Shown here: positions 26,622-35,137 of the stretch, one piece after another
Position numbering within the stretch: position 1 is the stretch's first letter
How the letters are laid out: every line of letters starts with the position of its first letter
Source: Aquiflexum balticum DSM 16537
GTDB taxonomy: Bacteria > Bacteroidota > Bacteroidia > Cytophagales > Cyclobacteriaceae
Direction: 5' to 3'
DNA length: 64,000 nt
NCBI RefSeq assembly: GCF_900176595.1
Contig: NZ_LT838813.1
Span: 2,308,001-2,372,000 of the forward strand
The notes under the pieces: model-generated
Database searches by the model: none
Seen by the model: only the letters and a program-made list of their open reading frames with translations
Told to the model about the DNA's origin: nothing
Program-made: the position numbers and the translations under genes

Positions 26622-26641
26622 GGTAACAATTTGATAACATT
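26622..26641 (+). promoter_or_regulatory. Pho-box-like direct repeat upstream of the porin
   Basis: GTAACAATTTG followed by ATAACATTAAA: two TAACA cores exactly 11 bases apart (624 and 635), about 85 bases before the porin start. Similar TTAACA cores occur at 26497 and 26514. PhoB/PhoP sites in other phyla are 11-nt direct repeats; a site for a Bacteroidota PhoB is inferred. Confidence 0.35.
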
Positions 26642-26722
26642 AAACTCACTATAAAGAAATATTGGTTTCTCACCTTTGTGGCGCTGTACAATAAGTATTT
26701 ACTACTTAAATCATCTTCTTAA

Positions 26723-27931
26723 ATGCGGATAAAATTCGCAGGGATCATTATCTTATTGATAATGTTTTTCACGGACGTTTTTGCAAGGGACGTTCCTGAA
26801 GACACCCTAAACACTCAAGATACTACACCTGTAGTAAAAAAACCATGGTATGAGACCATTCAATTACGAGGCTATGCTCAGCTGCGTTACAATGGACTAT
26901 TTGAGACCAATCCTGATTTACAATGTGCCCAATGCGACAGGTCATGGGGTGGGGATGGTGGATTTTCTTTCCGACGAATTCGGATGATTTTCTTTGGGCA
27001 GATCCACGAAAGAGTTTATATGTATATTCAACCTGACTTTGCTTCAGGAGGGAGTAATTTTGCTCAGATCAGGGACGCCTATTTTGACCTGGGTTTGGAT
27101 AAAAAACAGGAATTCAGGTTAAGGATAGGGCAATCAAAGGTTCCCTTTGGATTTGAAAACCTGCAATCCAGTCAAAACAGAATTCCGCTAGATAGAAATG
27201 ATGGATTGAATTCCGCTGTAGCTAATGAAAGGGATATCGGAGTCATGTTTTATTATGCTCCGACAGAAATCCGAAAAAGGTTTAGCCGTTTGGTTTCGTC
27301 CGGTCTAAAAGGATCAGGTGATTATGGAATGTTTGGTTTGGGGCTTTATAACGGTCAGACTGCCAATGCCCCTGAAAAAAACAAATCATTTCATTTGGTT
27401 TCAAGAGCGTCTTATCCATGGGAATTGCCCTCAGGTCAGATTATAGAAACATCGTTTCAGGCATACACCGGAAAATTTGTAATCAATAGAAATCCCCAAA
27501 CTGATTTTGACCAGACAGAATTTGCGGAACACCGGTATGGCCCCTCATTGATTATTTATCCCCAACCATTTGGCCTTCAAGCTGAATTCAATTGGGGCAG
27601 AGGCCCTGAATTTAATCCTGAAACCAACTCAGTGGAAGATGCACCATTGCGGGGTGGTTATGTCATGGCCACCTATATGTTGAAATCAAATACTGACATT
27701 TTTATTCCATTTACAAGGTACCATTATTACAAGGGAGGTAAGAAACATGAGTTGGATGCTACCAGGCACAGGGTCAATGAACTGGAAATAGGAGTAGAAT
27801 GGCAACCACATAGAACCTTTGAATTGGTAGCCATGTATACTATCTCTGATAGAACATTTGAAAATTCCCTTAATCCAGACAATCGTCAAAAGGGTAGCCT
27901 GCTTAGATTGCAGGCGCAGGTTAATTTCTAG
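26723..27931 (+). CDS. phosphate-selective porin O/P family outer-membrane protein
   Basis: The 402-residue product has a signal peptide (cleavage near VFAR) and a beta-barrel with the O/P porin patterns: LRGYAQLRYNGLF, FSFRRIRMIFFGQIHERVYMY, QPDFA, RDAYFDLGLD, RLRIGQSKVPFG and a C-terminal strand ending LQAQVNF with terminal Phe. OprO/OprP porins move phosphate or polyphosphate across the outer membrane. An 11-nt TAACA repeat upstream fits Pho-type control. Monocistronic, with a terminator downstream. Confidence 0.87.
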   Translation: MRIKFAGIIILLIMFFTDVFARDVPEDTLNTQDTTPVVKKPWYETIQLRGYAQLRYNGLFETNPDLQCAQCDRSWGGDGGFSFRRIRMIFFGQIHERVYMYIQPDFASGGSNFAQIRDAYFDLGLDKKQEFRLRIGQSKVPFGFENLQSSQNRIPLDRNDGLNSAVANERDIGVMFYYAPTEIRKRFSRLVSSGLKGSGDYGMFGLGLYNGQTANAPEKNKSFHLVSRASYPWELPSGQIIETSFQAYTGKFVINRNPQTDFDQTEFAEHRYGPSLIIYPQPFGLQAEFNWGRGPEFNPETNSVEDAPLRGGYVMATYMLKSNTDIFIPFTRYHYYKGGKKHELDATRHRVNELEIGVEWQPHRTFELVAMYTISDRTFENSLNPDNRQKGSLLRLQAQVNF

Positions 27932-27961
27932 AAATAAAGTTTAGTCTATATATGTCTAAAG

Positions 27962-27989
27962 CAGGCCAAATTTTGGCCTGTTTTTTTTT
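27962..27989 (+). terminator. porin terminator
   Basis: Perfect 9-bp stem CAGGCCAAA / TTTGGCCTG with a 1-base loop (in practice a loop of 3-5) and nine T residues. Confidence 0.9.
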
Positions 27990-28204
27990 AGACCACTCAC
28001 TTTAATGGTATATAGATTTTCATTTCCTGTTTACACCAATTGATTTATTTTTGAGAAAGTTTTAGTCTTTTTTAGATCCCAGTATACTGTTGCAATTCAA
28101 TATTTCATCCAAATCAATCAAAAATGGATTTGATATCTTGATTGGCAGAAAATTGGAAATATATTTGCTTACTGCCTTGAATTATTCAAAATCTTGTCAA
28201 AATC

Positions 28205-28753
28205 ATGAAAAGCCTGAATTGTTTTTTACTTATACCCCTTTTGTTTTGGCAGGTCCAATTCAGTTCATTTTCACATCAAGAAAATGAGCTGTTCCCTGAC
28301 TCTGAAGTTGAGAATTTCAGGGATTATCTCAACGTGCTTATTGATAGTGATGATATTTCCCCTTTACTGGAAGATGAAATTTTGGTAATCAATTTATGGG
28401 CTACCTGGTGCGGCCCATGTATTCAGGAAATCCCCGAATTGAATGAATTAGTAGATAAATACCATGATCAAAATGTCCGTTTTCTGGCATTTTCTGATGA
28501 AAGTAAAGCTGATTTTGAAAAATTCCGGACAAGAAGACCTTCATTTGAATTCAATTTTGAGAAAAGTTTTGAAAATTTTGAAGCGTTGGAAGCTTTGATG
28601 AAATTGGACCAAGAATATCAGGGCAGGGCAATACCTTTACATATTTTGGTCATGAAAGACGGTAGTGTCAAAGAAGTTTTTGTCGGAGGATCCAAGTACA
28701 ATATTCAACGGATTGAAAGTTTTATCAAAAAAGAAATCAAAAGAAAAAGCTGA
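28205..28753 (+). CDS. TlpA-like exported thioredoxin-fold protein
   Basis: A 182-residue protein with an N-terminal signal or anchor segment and a thioredoxin fold. The active site is ATWCGPC (Cys69, Cys72) in the strand ILVINLWATWCGPCIQEIP, typical of TlpA/ResA periplasmic disulphide reductases. A cis-Pro loop is present as GRAIPLHILV. It probably reduces disulphides in the periplasm, e.g. for cytochrome c assembly, but partners are not next to it. hemB follows 66 bases downstream on the same strand and may be cotranscribed. Confidence 0.87.
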   Translation: MKSLNCFLLIPLLFWQVQFSSFSHQENELFPDSEVENFRDYLNVLIDSDDISPLLEDEILVINLWATWCGPCIQEIPELNELVDKYHDQNVRFLAFSDESKADFEKFRTRRPSFEFNFEKSFENFEALEALMKLDQEYQGRAIPLHILVMKDGSVKEVFVGGSKYNIQRIESFIKKEIKRKS

Positions 28754-28819
28754 TCTGATTAGGTTCAATAATTTTCCCCCATTTTGGTATAGTATTATCT
28801 TTGTAAAAATAAATTAAAC

Positions 28820-29788
28820 ATGCTCAGAAGACCCAGAAGAAACAGGAAATCCCAAGTCATCAGGAATATGGTGGAAGAAACGAGGCTTTCTGTCAATGAT
28901 TTTATATTCCCCATGTTCTTGATTGACGGGATCAACCAAAAAATTGAGGTTGCTTCTATGCCGGGAATTTTCAGGTACTCCCTTGATCTGATGTTGGAAG
29001 AAATGGCAGCTTGCATAGATTTGGGCATCATGGGATTTGATATTTTCCCTGCATATCCGGAAAGTAAAAAAGACAAATATGCCACAGAAAGCCATAATCC
29101 TGATACTTTTTACCTCAAGGCTATCCATAAAATCAAAAGTACCTTTCCGGAAATAGTGTTGATGACTGATGTAGCTATGGATCCGTATAGTTCAGATGGT
29201 CATGATGGTTTGGTGGAAAATGGAAAAATTCTCAATGATGAGACTTTGGAGATTTTGGCAAAGATGGCTTTGGCACAGGCAAGGGCAGGGGCGGATATAC
29301 TCGGTCCCTCTGACATGATGGATGGTAGAGTTGGTTTTATCCGAAGTATGTTGGATGATCATGGGTTTACCAATGTATCCATTATGTCCTATACTGCGAA
29401 GTATGCTTCTGCTTTTTATGGGCCTTTTCGTGATGCATTGGATTCTGCCCCAAAGATGGGAGATAAGAAAACTTATCAAATGGACCCTGCCAATTACAAT
29501 GAGGCCTTGATAGAAGCCGACTTGGATACAGAAGAAGGCGCAGATTTTTTGATGGTGAAACCTGCTTTGGCTTATTTGGATGTGATAAGGTTGTTAAAAG
29601 ACAATTCTAACCTTCCTATTGCAGCCTATAATGTCAGTGGTGAGTATTCCATGATCAAAGCTGCTGCCCAAAAAGGCTGGATCGATGGAGAAAGAGCCAT
29701 GTTGGAATCTTTGTTGAGTATAAAACGAGCAGGAGCCAATGTGATTTTAAGCTATTTCGCAAAAGAGTATGCGAGTTTCGTCAAGTAA
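28820..29788 (+). CDS. hemB: porphobilinogen synthase (delta-aminolevulinate dehydratase)
   Basis: The 322-residue enzyme condenses two 5-aminolevulinates into porphobilinogen in heme synthesis. The Schiff-base lysines are in SYTAKYASAFYGP (Lys194) and LMVKPALAYLDV (Lys247). The metal-site stretch reads TDVAMDPYSSDGHDG with aspartates where zinc-dependent enzymes have cysteines, so it should be the magnesium type. It is downstream of the TlpA-like gene; the other hem genes are not here. Confidence 0.97.
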   Translation: MLRRPRRNRKSQVIRNMVEETRLSVNDFIFPMFLIDGINQKIEVASMPGIFRYSLDLMLEEMAACIDLGIMGFDIFPAYPESKKDKYATESHNPDTFYLKAIHKIKSTFPEIVLMTDVAMDPYSSDGHDGLVENGKILNDETLEILAKMALAQARAGADILGPSDMMDGRVGFIRSMLDDHGFTNVSIMSYTAKYASAFYGPFRDALDSAPKMGDKKTYQMDPANYNEALIEADLDTEEGADFLMVKPALAYLDVIRLLKDNSNLPIAAYNVSGEYSMIKAAAQKGWIDGERAMLESLLSIKRAGANVILSYFAKEYASFVK

Positions 29789-29851
29789 TTAATATTTTCC
29801 TGGAAGAGTAAAAAAATATTCCTCTTTTAGTCAGGAAGGTTTTAAATGAAG

Positions 29852-29884
29852 ACCCTGAAGATGAAATTCTGAGGGTTTTTTATT
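29852..29884 (+). terminator. hemB terminator
   Basis: ACCCTGAAGA...TCTGAGGGT forms a short stem (ACCCT/AGGGT plus AGA/TCT) followed by a long T-rich tract, about 65 bases after the hemB stop. Confidence 0.6.
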
Positions 29885-30286
29885 TTTTTATGCTTTCCCC
29901 AAAAATTTTGAGTTTTCATATAAAAATGGTTTGAATACCATCCCAAAATTTGAATTTTATTGATTTACCATTTTAATGGTTCAAAAAATACCCAATTAAG
30001 ATTTATGATAATGCTTTAATAATTATTTTAGGTTTATTTATATACAAAAAAAACAAAAAATTATGTAAAAAAATTATAAAGTGGTTAAAAAATGACCTAG
30101 AAATAAAAAAAAATTAAATTTTTTTATATTTTTTTTTGTAATAAATCGATAATTCCAAGCCTGTTAAAGTTCAATTTTTATGATTTTTCTTTTTTTCAGA
30201 TTATTATTCTATAAAATTAAATTATAAATCATATTAATTTTATTTATTAATTTTCGGTATCGATTGCGAAAAAAAATTTTTCTAAA

Positions 30287-30303
30287 ACAGAATAATATTC
30301 TGT
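30287..30303. promoter_or_regulatory. 17-bp perfect palindrome upstream of amt
   Basis: ACAGAATA-A-TATTCTGT is a perfect dyad with a single central base, about 215 bases before the amt start. It stands out from the surrounding A/T runs because of its C and G positions. Operator candidate; regulator unknown. Confidence 0.4.
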
Positions 30304-30518
30304 GATTTATGTTTTAAGGAATACGCCAAATTATTTAAAAAATTTAATGTTTTATAGATAAAATAATATAAAATCATTAACTAAAAACCATATATTTTAA
30401 CATTTTTACAACATAGTGTTTTATTTTTTAAAAAAAATGTAATTAGATTTATCCTAATTCAAAGTATTCAAACCTATTTAAAATTCTATCAAATCATTTG
30501 TGGTAAAAATAAAAACCT

Positions 30519-31823
30519 ATGAAGTGGATGAACTCAATGATCGCTCAAGTAAGCGATGTGCCCGCTGTGACTGATGTCTCTGCGGAGATTGCGCAAACTC
30601 TGTTGACTACCAATAATGTGTGGATGATGCTCTGCACGGCGATGGTATTTATTATGCACCTTGGATTTGCCGGGGTTGAAACAGGATTTGGCCAAGCCAA
30701 AAATACGGTCAATATCCTTTTTAAAAACACCATTACACCTTTAATTGGGTTGCTGACCTACGCTTTAGTAGGTTTCTTCCTGATGTATCCGGGATTTGAA
30801 ACTCCGGGATGGTTTGCCTTTGACTCTGCCGGATGGAATATGTTTTGGTTTAGTCCGGCTGATGCCGATGTTTCTGCTGACTATGCAAGTGGTGGCTATA
30901 CCTATTGGACAGATTTTCTGTTTCAGGCGATGTTTGCCGCCACGGCTGCTACTATTGTCTCAGGGGCAATTGCCGAAAGGGTAAAAATCTCTGCCTATCT
31001 CGTTTTCACTTTAATTTTTGTAGGTTTAGTATATCCCCTTATCGGCAGTTGGCAATGGGGTGGTGGAACCTTAAAAGCCATGGGATTTTATGATTTTGCC
31101 GGGTCTACTTTGGTCCATTCTGTAGGTGGATGGGGAGCTTTGGCAGGCGTGATCTTAGTTGGTCCACGTATCGGTAAGTACATTGACGGCAAAGCCATAT
31201 CTAAACCAGGAGCAAGTATTCCATTAGCTGTAATCGGCACCTTCTTGCTATGGTTCGGATGGTTTGGATTCAACGGTGGTTCAGTGCTTTCTGCTGATCC
31301 TGCATTGGTTTCTTCTGTTCTTGTAATTACCTGTATCGGTGCTACTGCCGGTGGACTTGGTGGTTTTTTTGCCGCTTACTTCGCATTCAAAAGACTGGAT
31401 CTTGGAATGTTGCTCAACGGTATTCTCGCAGGTCTTGTAGGAATCACGGCAGGGGCTGACGTTTTCACTCCGGCTTCTGGAATCCTGATTGGATTTATTT
31501 CAGGTATCCTTGTTGTTTTATCAGCTGTGTTTTTGGATAAATTGAAATTAGATGATGTGGTAGGTGCGGTTTCTGTTCATCTGACTTGCGGAATATGGGG
31601 TACTTTAGCTGTTGGTATTTTTTCCACCAATCCTGAACATTCCTTTATTACCCAATTGATAGGTGTGGCTATATGTGGTGCCACAGCATTTTTTGCGGCC
31701 TTTGCAATATTCTATACCCTCAAAATTACAGTTGGAATCAGGGTTTCGGAGGAGCATGAACGAAGTGGTTTGGATTCCCATGAACACGGTATCAGAGGCT
31801 ATACCATAGTATTTGACGAATAA
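30519..31823 (+). CDS. amt: ammonium transporter
   Basis: The 434-residue Amt/MEP/Rh protein has about 11 membrane helices and conducts ammonium across the inner membrane. The twin-histidine pore residues are in STLVHSVGGWGALAG (His200) and VSVHLTCGIWGTL (His354), and DFLFQAMFAATAATIVSGA is the family signature. The usual glnK (PII) gene is not adjacent; instead a beta-barrel protein gene follows. The 730-bp AT-rich upstream region probably contains its control sites. Confidence 0.97.
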   Translation: MKWMNSMIAQVSDVPAVTDVSAEIAQTLLTTNNVWMMLCTAMVFIMHLGFAGVETGFGQAKNTVNILFKNTITPLIGLLTYALVGFFLMYPGFETPGWFAFDSAGWNMFWFSPADADVSADYASGGYTYWTDFLFQAMFAATAATIVSGAIAERVKISAYLVFTLIFVGLVYPLIGSWQWGGGTLKAMGFYDFAGSTLVHSVGGWGALAGVILVGPRIGKYIDGKAISKPGASIPLAVIGTFLLWFGWFGFNGGSVLSADPALVSSVLVITCIGATAGGLGGFFAAYFAFKRLDLGMLLNGILAGLVGITAGADVFTPASGILIGFISGILVVLSAVFLDKLKLDDVVGAVSVHLTCGIWGTLAVGIFSTNPEHSFITQLIGVAICGATAFFAAFAIFYTLKITVGIRVSEEHERSGLDSHEHGIRGYTIVFDE

Positions 31824-31857
31824 GTCAATAAATAAAAATACAAAATAATATAAAGCA

Positions 31858-31912
31858 AGAACCCTGCCCAAAGAAAAAAACGCGACTCTCTTTCTGATTG
31901 GGTCAGGGTTCT
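31858..31912. other. hairpin between amt and the porin gene
   Basis: AGAACCCTG / CAGGGTTCT forms a 9-bp stem, extended by CCCAA/TTGGG with a one-base bulge. The following bases are not a T run, so it looks more like an mRNA processing or attenuation hairpin than a full terminator. Confidence 0.5.
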
Positions 31913-31951
31913 CTTCAGCAAAACTATGTTTAACCGAAAATCAAAACTAAA

Positions 31952-33130
31952 ATGAAAAATTCTTATGCGCTAATAATTTTACTATTATTACTAATTTCTG
32001 TACCCGTAATTGCTCAAGATATTGATGAAGAGGAAGAGAATGGTGCCTTCACTTTTTCAGGTTCTGCAGATGTTTATTTCCGAAAAAATTTTAATGGGCC
32101 TTCAAAAGGAGAGTTTGCCCAATCACCTGTTACATCTTTTGGAAATCTGCCTGGATTTTCGCTGGGCATGTTCAATCTGAAATCAACTTATCAAGGGAAA
32201 AATGTTGGCGTTGTTGCTGATTTGGTCTTTGGACCAAGAGGTGAGGACGCCGTTTTTAGATCTCCGATGAATACGGGCGGATTTGGTGGTAGTTCCCAAA
32301 TAATCAATCAGCTTTATGTATATTGGACAGCATCAGATGCCGTAACCTTAACATTTGGAAATTTCAACACTTATCTGGGTTATGAAGTGATTTCACCTAC
32401 GGGCAATTTCAATTATTCTACTTCTTATATGTTTTCATATGGTCCGTTTTCCCACACTGGAATAAAGGCAGATTTTACACTATCCGAAAAATTCTCATTG
32501 ATGACAGCCTTGATGAATCCAACAGACATGACTGAATTCAATGAATTGGAAAGTTACTCCATAGGTGCACAATTGGGATATACAAGTGGTAAAGGAAGTA
32601 CTTATTTAAATTTTCTATATGGTGACCAAGATGGGACCTTTGATTTGGATTTCCCCTTGAACATCGGTGAGGTATCGGCAGGAAAGACTTTTCAGGTTGA
32701 TCTTACTACAGGGTTTGACTTGACTGATAAATTCTACCTTGGGTTTAATACCACTTATAATACTATTTCAACAGGAGAAATTGTCACTCCTACAAATGAT
32801 GTTGAAGATGTCAGTGGCGATGCCTCAGGATTCTATGGAGCGGCAATTTATCTTCAATCTCAATTATCCGAAAAATTGAAAATAGGTGCTCGGGGAGAAT
32901 ATTTCTCAGTTTTCAATACAGGAATTGATGGTGCTGTAGGTTTGGATGATGCAGGAGATGGGAATGTGTTTGCCTTAACTTTAACAGGAAATGTAAAAGT
33001 ATCAAGGTATTTAACTTTGATACCAGAACTGAGAGTGGATACAACTTCTGAGGCCACTTTCCTAAACAACTCTCTGGACCCATCTAAGAATCTTTCCTCC
33101 TTCCTTTTGGCGGCGGTTTTCTCTTTCTAA
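31952..33130 (+). CDS. OmpL-like (BBP2) outer-membrane beta-barrel protein
   Basis: The 392-residue product has a signal peptide (cleavage near VIAQD) and alternating beta strands ending in a C-terminal Phe (LLAAVFSF). The pattern FTFSGSADVYFRKNF, then LGMFNLKSTYQG and YVYWTASDAVTLTFGNFNTYLGYE, resembles the BBP2 porin family that often accompanies amt in Bacteroidota. Probably an outer-membrane channel for small nitrogen compounds, by association. Likely cotranscribed with amt across a hairpin. Confidence 0.8.
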   Translation: MKNSYALIILLLLLISVPVIAQDIDEEEENGAFTFSGSADVYFRKNFNGPSKGEFAQSPVTSFGNLPGFSLGMFNLKSTYQGKNVGVVADLVFGPRGEDAVFRSPMNTGGFGGSSQIINQLYVYWTASDAVTLTFGNFNTYLGYEVISPTGNFNYSTSYMFSYGPFSHTGIKADFTLSEKFSLMTALMNPTDMTEFNELESYSIGAQLGYTSGKGSTYLNFLYGDQDGTFDLDFPLNIGEVSAGKTFQVDLTTGFDLTDKFYLGFNTTYNTISTGEIVTPTNDVEDVSGDASGFYGAAIYLQSQLSEKLKIGARGEYFSVFNTGIDGAVGLDDAGDGNVFALTLTGNVKVSRYLTLIPELRVDTTSEATFLNNSLDPSKNLSSFLLAAVFSF

Positions 33131-33154
33131 ATAGGTTATTTTTTTAAAATTTCA

Positions 33155-33201
33155 CCAAAACTTACTTCATTTATATTTGAAGTAGGTTTTGGATTTTTTT
33201 T
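33155..33201 (+). terminator. terminator of the amt-porin unit
   Basis: A 15-bp stem (33155-33169 with 33178-33192, one G-T pair) with an 8-base loop, followed by a run of T residues. Confidence 0.85.
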
Positions 33202-33431
33202 ACTTTTTGCTGATTTCCCGATTATTTTTTGAACATGAAATAGAGAAAATTTCATTTTTTATAAAAAACATAGGCTATAGAGTGCCCCTTTTTTGGAAAG
33301 TGAATTTAAAAAATCAACATATAATTTTATGATGTATTAAAAAAAACAAATAAAAATCTGTTTTTAGACAAACATATTTTAGATTTCTCGTTTATAATTT
33401 TGAATTTCAATCACGCTAAACTAAATTATAG

Positions 33432-33731
33432 ATGAATAAAATAGCAATAATTTTACTAACATTCTTATTTTCGGCCAATGTAGGCCAAGCACAGGAATTC
33501 AAAGACTTTCAGGGTCCTGAGGCAAAAAATTATAAACCTTGGAAGCACAAGCAAAAAACAAGTGTTGTAAATGTAAATGTAAATCCAAACGAAAAAAAGG
33601 GCCCTAATTTCAAAAATTCGAATATTTGGGAGGAAGATTCAGCATTGAAGGCTATAAACAAAACAACTACTTCTAAAGAAAGCAAAACTGGCCCTGAGGT
33701 GAAAAATAGAAAACCGTGGGCAAAAAATTGA
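33432..33731 (+). CDS. small exported protein with three GP-x2-KN-x3-W repeats
   Basis: A 99-residue protein with a clear signal peptide (cleavage after VGQA). The mature part holds three copies of a ten-residue motif: GPEAKNYKPW (28-37), GPNFKNSNIW (57-66) and GPEVKNRKPW (87-96), about 30 residues apart and linked by Lys/Asn/Thr-rich sequence. I do not recognise the family. It is followed by a strong terminator, so it is a single-gene unit. The repeats suggest a binding peptide, possibly for cell wall or polysaccharide, but this is only inference. Confidence 0.75.
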   Translation: MNKIAIILLTFLFSANVGQAQEFKDFQGPEAKNYKPWKHKQKTSVVNVNVNPNEKKGPNFKNSNIWEEDSALKAINKTTTSKESKTGPEVKNRKPWAKN

Positions 33732-33749
33732 TTATAACGAAATAAGCTA

Positions 33750-33785
33750 AATAAGGGATGCATATTCAGCATCCCTTATTTTTTT
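33750..33785 (+). terminator. terminator of the small repeat protein gene
   Basis: Perfect 12-bp stem AATAAGGGATGC / GCATCCCTTATT with a 7-base loop and a T tract. Confidence 0.92.
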
Positions 33786-34098
33786 AAGGCCTTAAAATAG
33801 ATATCATTTGTTTCAAATAGGATTCCAGGGATCATGATTATCAATAGGGATTTATCTCATTAGTTTAATTATCCTTTGATGACATGAGCTCATTCTGGGA
33901 TTATTATTGCAAGGGACACAAGAGATGAGAAGTTAAATTTTTCACTCCTAATAATAGCATGTAACTCTACAACGAAGTAATGTGTTTCATAATTTACCGG
34001 TAATATAAAAACGCCTGTATTTGAGGAATTTTTTAGTTTGTAGAAACAACTTTCTTTACATTACGTGACGTTTAGTTATTAACCTTCTTTATTCTAAA
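33786..34098. other. 313-bp intergenic region
   Basis: AT-rich spacer with no gene seen. A short AGA-rich stretch near 33911-33932 (GGGACACAAGAGATGAGAAG) may be a two- or three-unit remnant of the 7-nt repeat family. Confidence 0.4.
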
Positions 34099-34437
34099 AT
34101 GAAAAATTCAGTATTCTTAATCTTGACCTTGTTTTTATTTATTTCATGCACAGATTTTGACGATATGCCTGTTTCAGGCTCAGTGAAACTAAACACAGAC
34201 CCAATGTCAAACAATAAACCCTTTGTGATAGGTACGGCAGATGTGTTTTTTATGGAAAACCGTTTTCATTTTCCACTTGGTTCAGGCGTGCGATCGGGAA
34301 ATACCGGGAATGAACTTGTCATAGATGATCTGTTGCCGGATACCTATGTAATATCCTATGCCTATGGAGAGGATAATTTTCTCCGATATAAATCTTTCCA
34401 AATAATTGCAGGTAAGGAGACAAAGGTCACTTTATAG
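34099..34437 (+). CDS. small lipoprotein of unknown function
   Basis: A 112-residue protein with a lipobox (LFLFISC, Cys18). The remainder is a small beta domain (TADVFFMENRFHFPLG, then LVIDDLLPDTYVISYAYGE and a TKVTL end), which resembles transthyretin-like/carboxypeptidase regulatory folds. No family recognised. A bidirectional terminator separates it from the convergent GroES-like gene. Confidence 0.7.
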   Translation: MKNSVFLILTLFLFISCTDFDDMPVSGSVKLNTDPMSNNKPFVIGTADVFFMENRFHFPLGSGVRSGNTGNELVIDDLLPDTYVISYAYGEDNFLRYKSFQIIAGKETKVTL

Positions 34438-34447
34438 GTATTTAAAA

Positions 34448-34492
34448 AAAAAAAAGAGGCTGTCCTGACTTATGGGACAGCCTCTTTTTTTT
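34448..34492. terminator. bidirectional terminator
   Basis: A 15-bp stem AAAAAGAGGCTGTCC / GGACAGCCTCTTTTT between convergent genes, with A and T tracts on either side. Confidence 0.93.
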
Positions 34493-34559
34493 GATCGGTA
34501 TCTGGATCTATTGCCATTAAGCCTGATCAGATTCAAGTGGTTTATGATTCAGCCTCTGA

Positions 34560-34934
34560 TTACAATTCTTCCTCTCTTTCCAACATCAAAATTGAATGCT
34601 GCGGAACAATAAAATATTTTTCTCCTTCATAAATCACTTCATAAGATCCATTTAACAGAAAAATGGCAAGATCCCCTTCTTTGGCTTGGAGAGGAATATA
34701 CTTGATGTTCTCATCTCTATCTTTCCATGGTTCGTTGTCTTCCATAGGAGAAGGTATGGGATATCCCGGACCTGTTTTGATGATGTAGCCTTGCTGTACT
34801 TTTTCTTTCTCCTGAACTCCAGGAGGGAGATATAAGCCAGTAGCTGTTTTTTCATCCGCCTTTCTGAGTTTAATCAAAACACGGTCACCTACTATAATGA
34901 GTTTCTTCAGTTTATTGTCAGGAGTGAGTTTCAT
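34560..34934 (-). CDS. GroES-like co-chaperone
   Basis: A 124-residue protein with the Cpn10 fold: KLIIVGDRVLIKLRKADEKT at the start, then GLYLPPGVQEKEKVQQGYIIKTGPGYP and YEGEKYFIVPQHSIL at the end. It is longer than classical GroES (~95), with an insert NEPWKDRDENIKYIPLQ. Family knowledge: Bacteroidota have a divergent GroES-family protein beside the normal groES-groEL pair. It lies downstream of dnaK on the same strand, which suggests a stress role, though a terminator and two repeat arrays separate them. Confidence 0.82.
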   Translation of the reverse strand: MKLTPDNKLKKLIIVGDRVLIKLRKADEKTATGLYLPPGVQEKEKVQQGYIIKTGPGYPIPSPMEDNEPWKDRDENIKYIPLQAKEGDLAIFLLNGSYEVIYEGEKYFIVPQHSILMLEREEEL

Positions 34935-34940
34935 TTTTTT

Positions 34941-34978
34941 AGACTGTTAGATGCGAGAACCGAGACTTAGGCTTGAGT
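34941..34978 (+). repeat. 7-nt-period AGAnnnn array, locus D
   Basis: AGA at 34949, 34956 and 34963 (plus 34941, eight bases earlier), beginning just upstream of the GroES-like start. It is the inverse of locus F about 65 bases away, so the two could pair. Confidence 0.65.
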
Positions 34979-35045
34979 GAAGTTTGATGCGCTGCTGAGT
35001 CTCCAAGGTAAATAAAATGTCAAATTAGTTGAAGCATGACACTAT

Positions 35046-35080
35046 TATCTATTCTCTCGTTTCTCGCCTCTCGCATCTCA
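35046..35080 (-). repeat. 7-nt-period AGAnnnn array, locus F
   Basis: On the plus strand TCT lies at 35048, 35055, 35062, 35069 and 35076, i.e. AGAnnnn on the minus strand. It immediately follows the dnaK terminator in the dnaK transcript direction. Confidence 0.85.
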
Positions 35081-35122
35081 AAAAAAAGAGGCATCCATAT
35101 CAGATACAGATGCCGTCTTTTT
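35081..35122 (-). terminator. dnaK terminator
   Basis: On the minus strand AAGACGGCATC pairs with GATGCCTCTT (one bulge) and is followed by seven or more T residues, about 16 bases after the dnaK stop. Confidence 0.85.
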
Positions 35123-35137
35123 AGAAATTTAATTTAT

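Larger units (their letters stand above)
26303..26722. other. 420-bp intergenic region before the porin
   Basis: Holds a short 7-nt repeat, a terminator and direct TAACA repeats described separately. The rest is AT-rich with no gene seen. Confidence 0.5.
29789..30518. other. 730-bp very AT-rich region before amt
   Basis: The longest gene-free stretch in the window. It is extremely AT-rich with long A and T runs, especially 30000-30500. It contains the hemB terminator (29852-29884) and a perfect 17-bp palindrome (30287-30303). No open frame or RNA gene is apparent. It may be a regulatory leader for the nitrogen gene amt. Confidence 0.6.
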
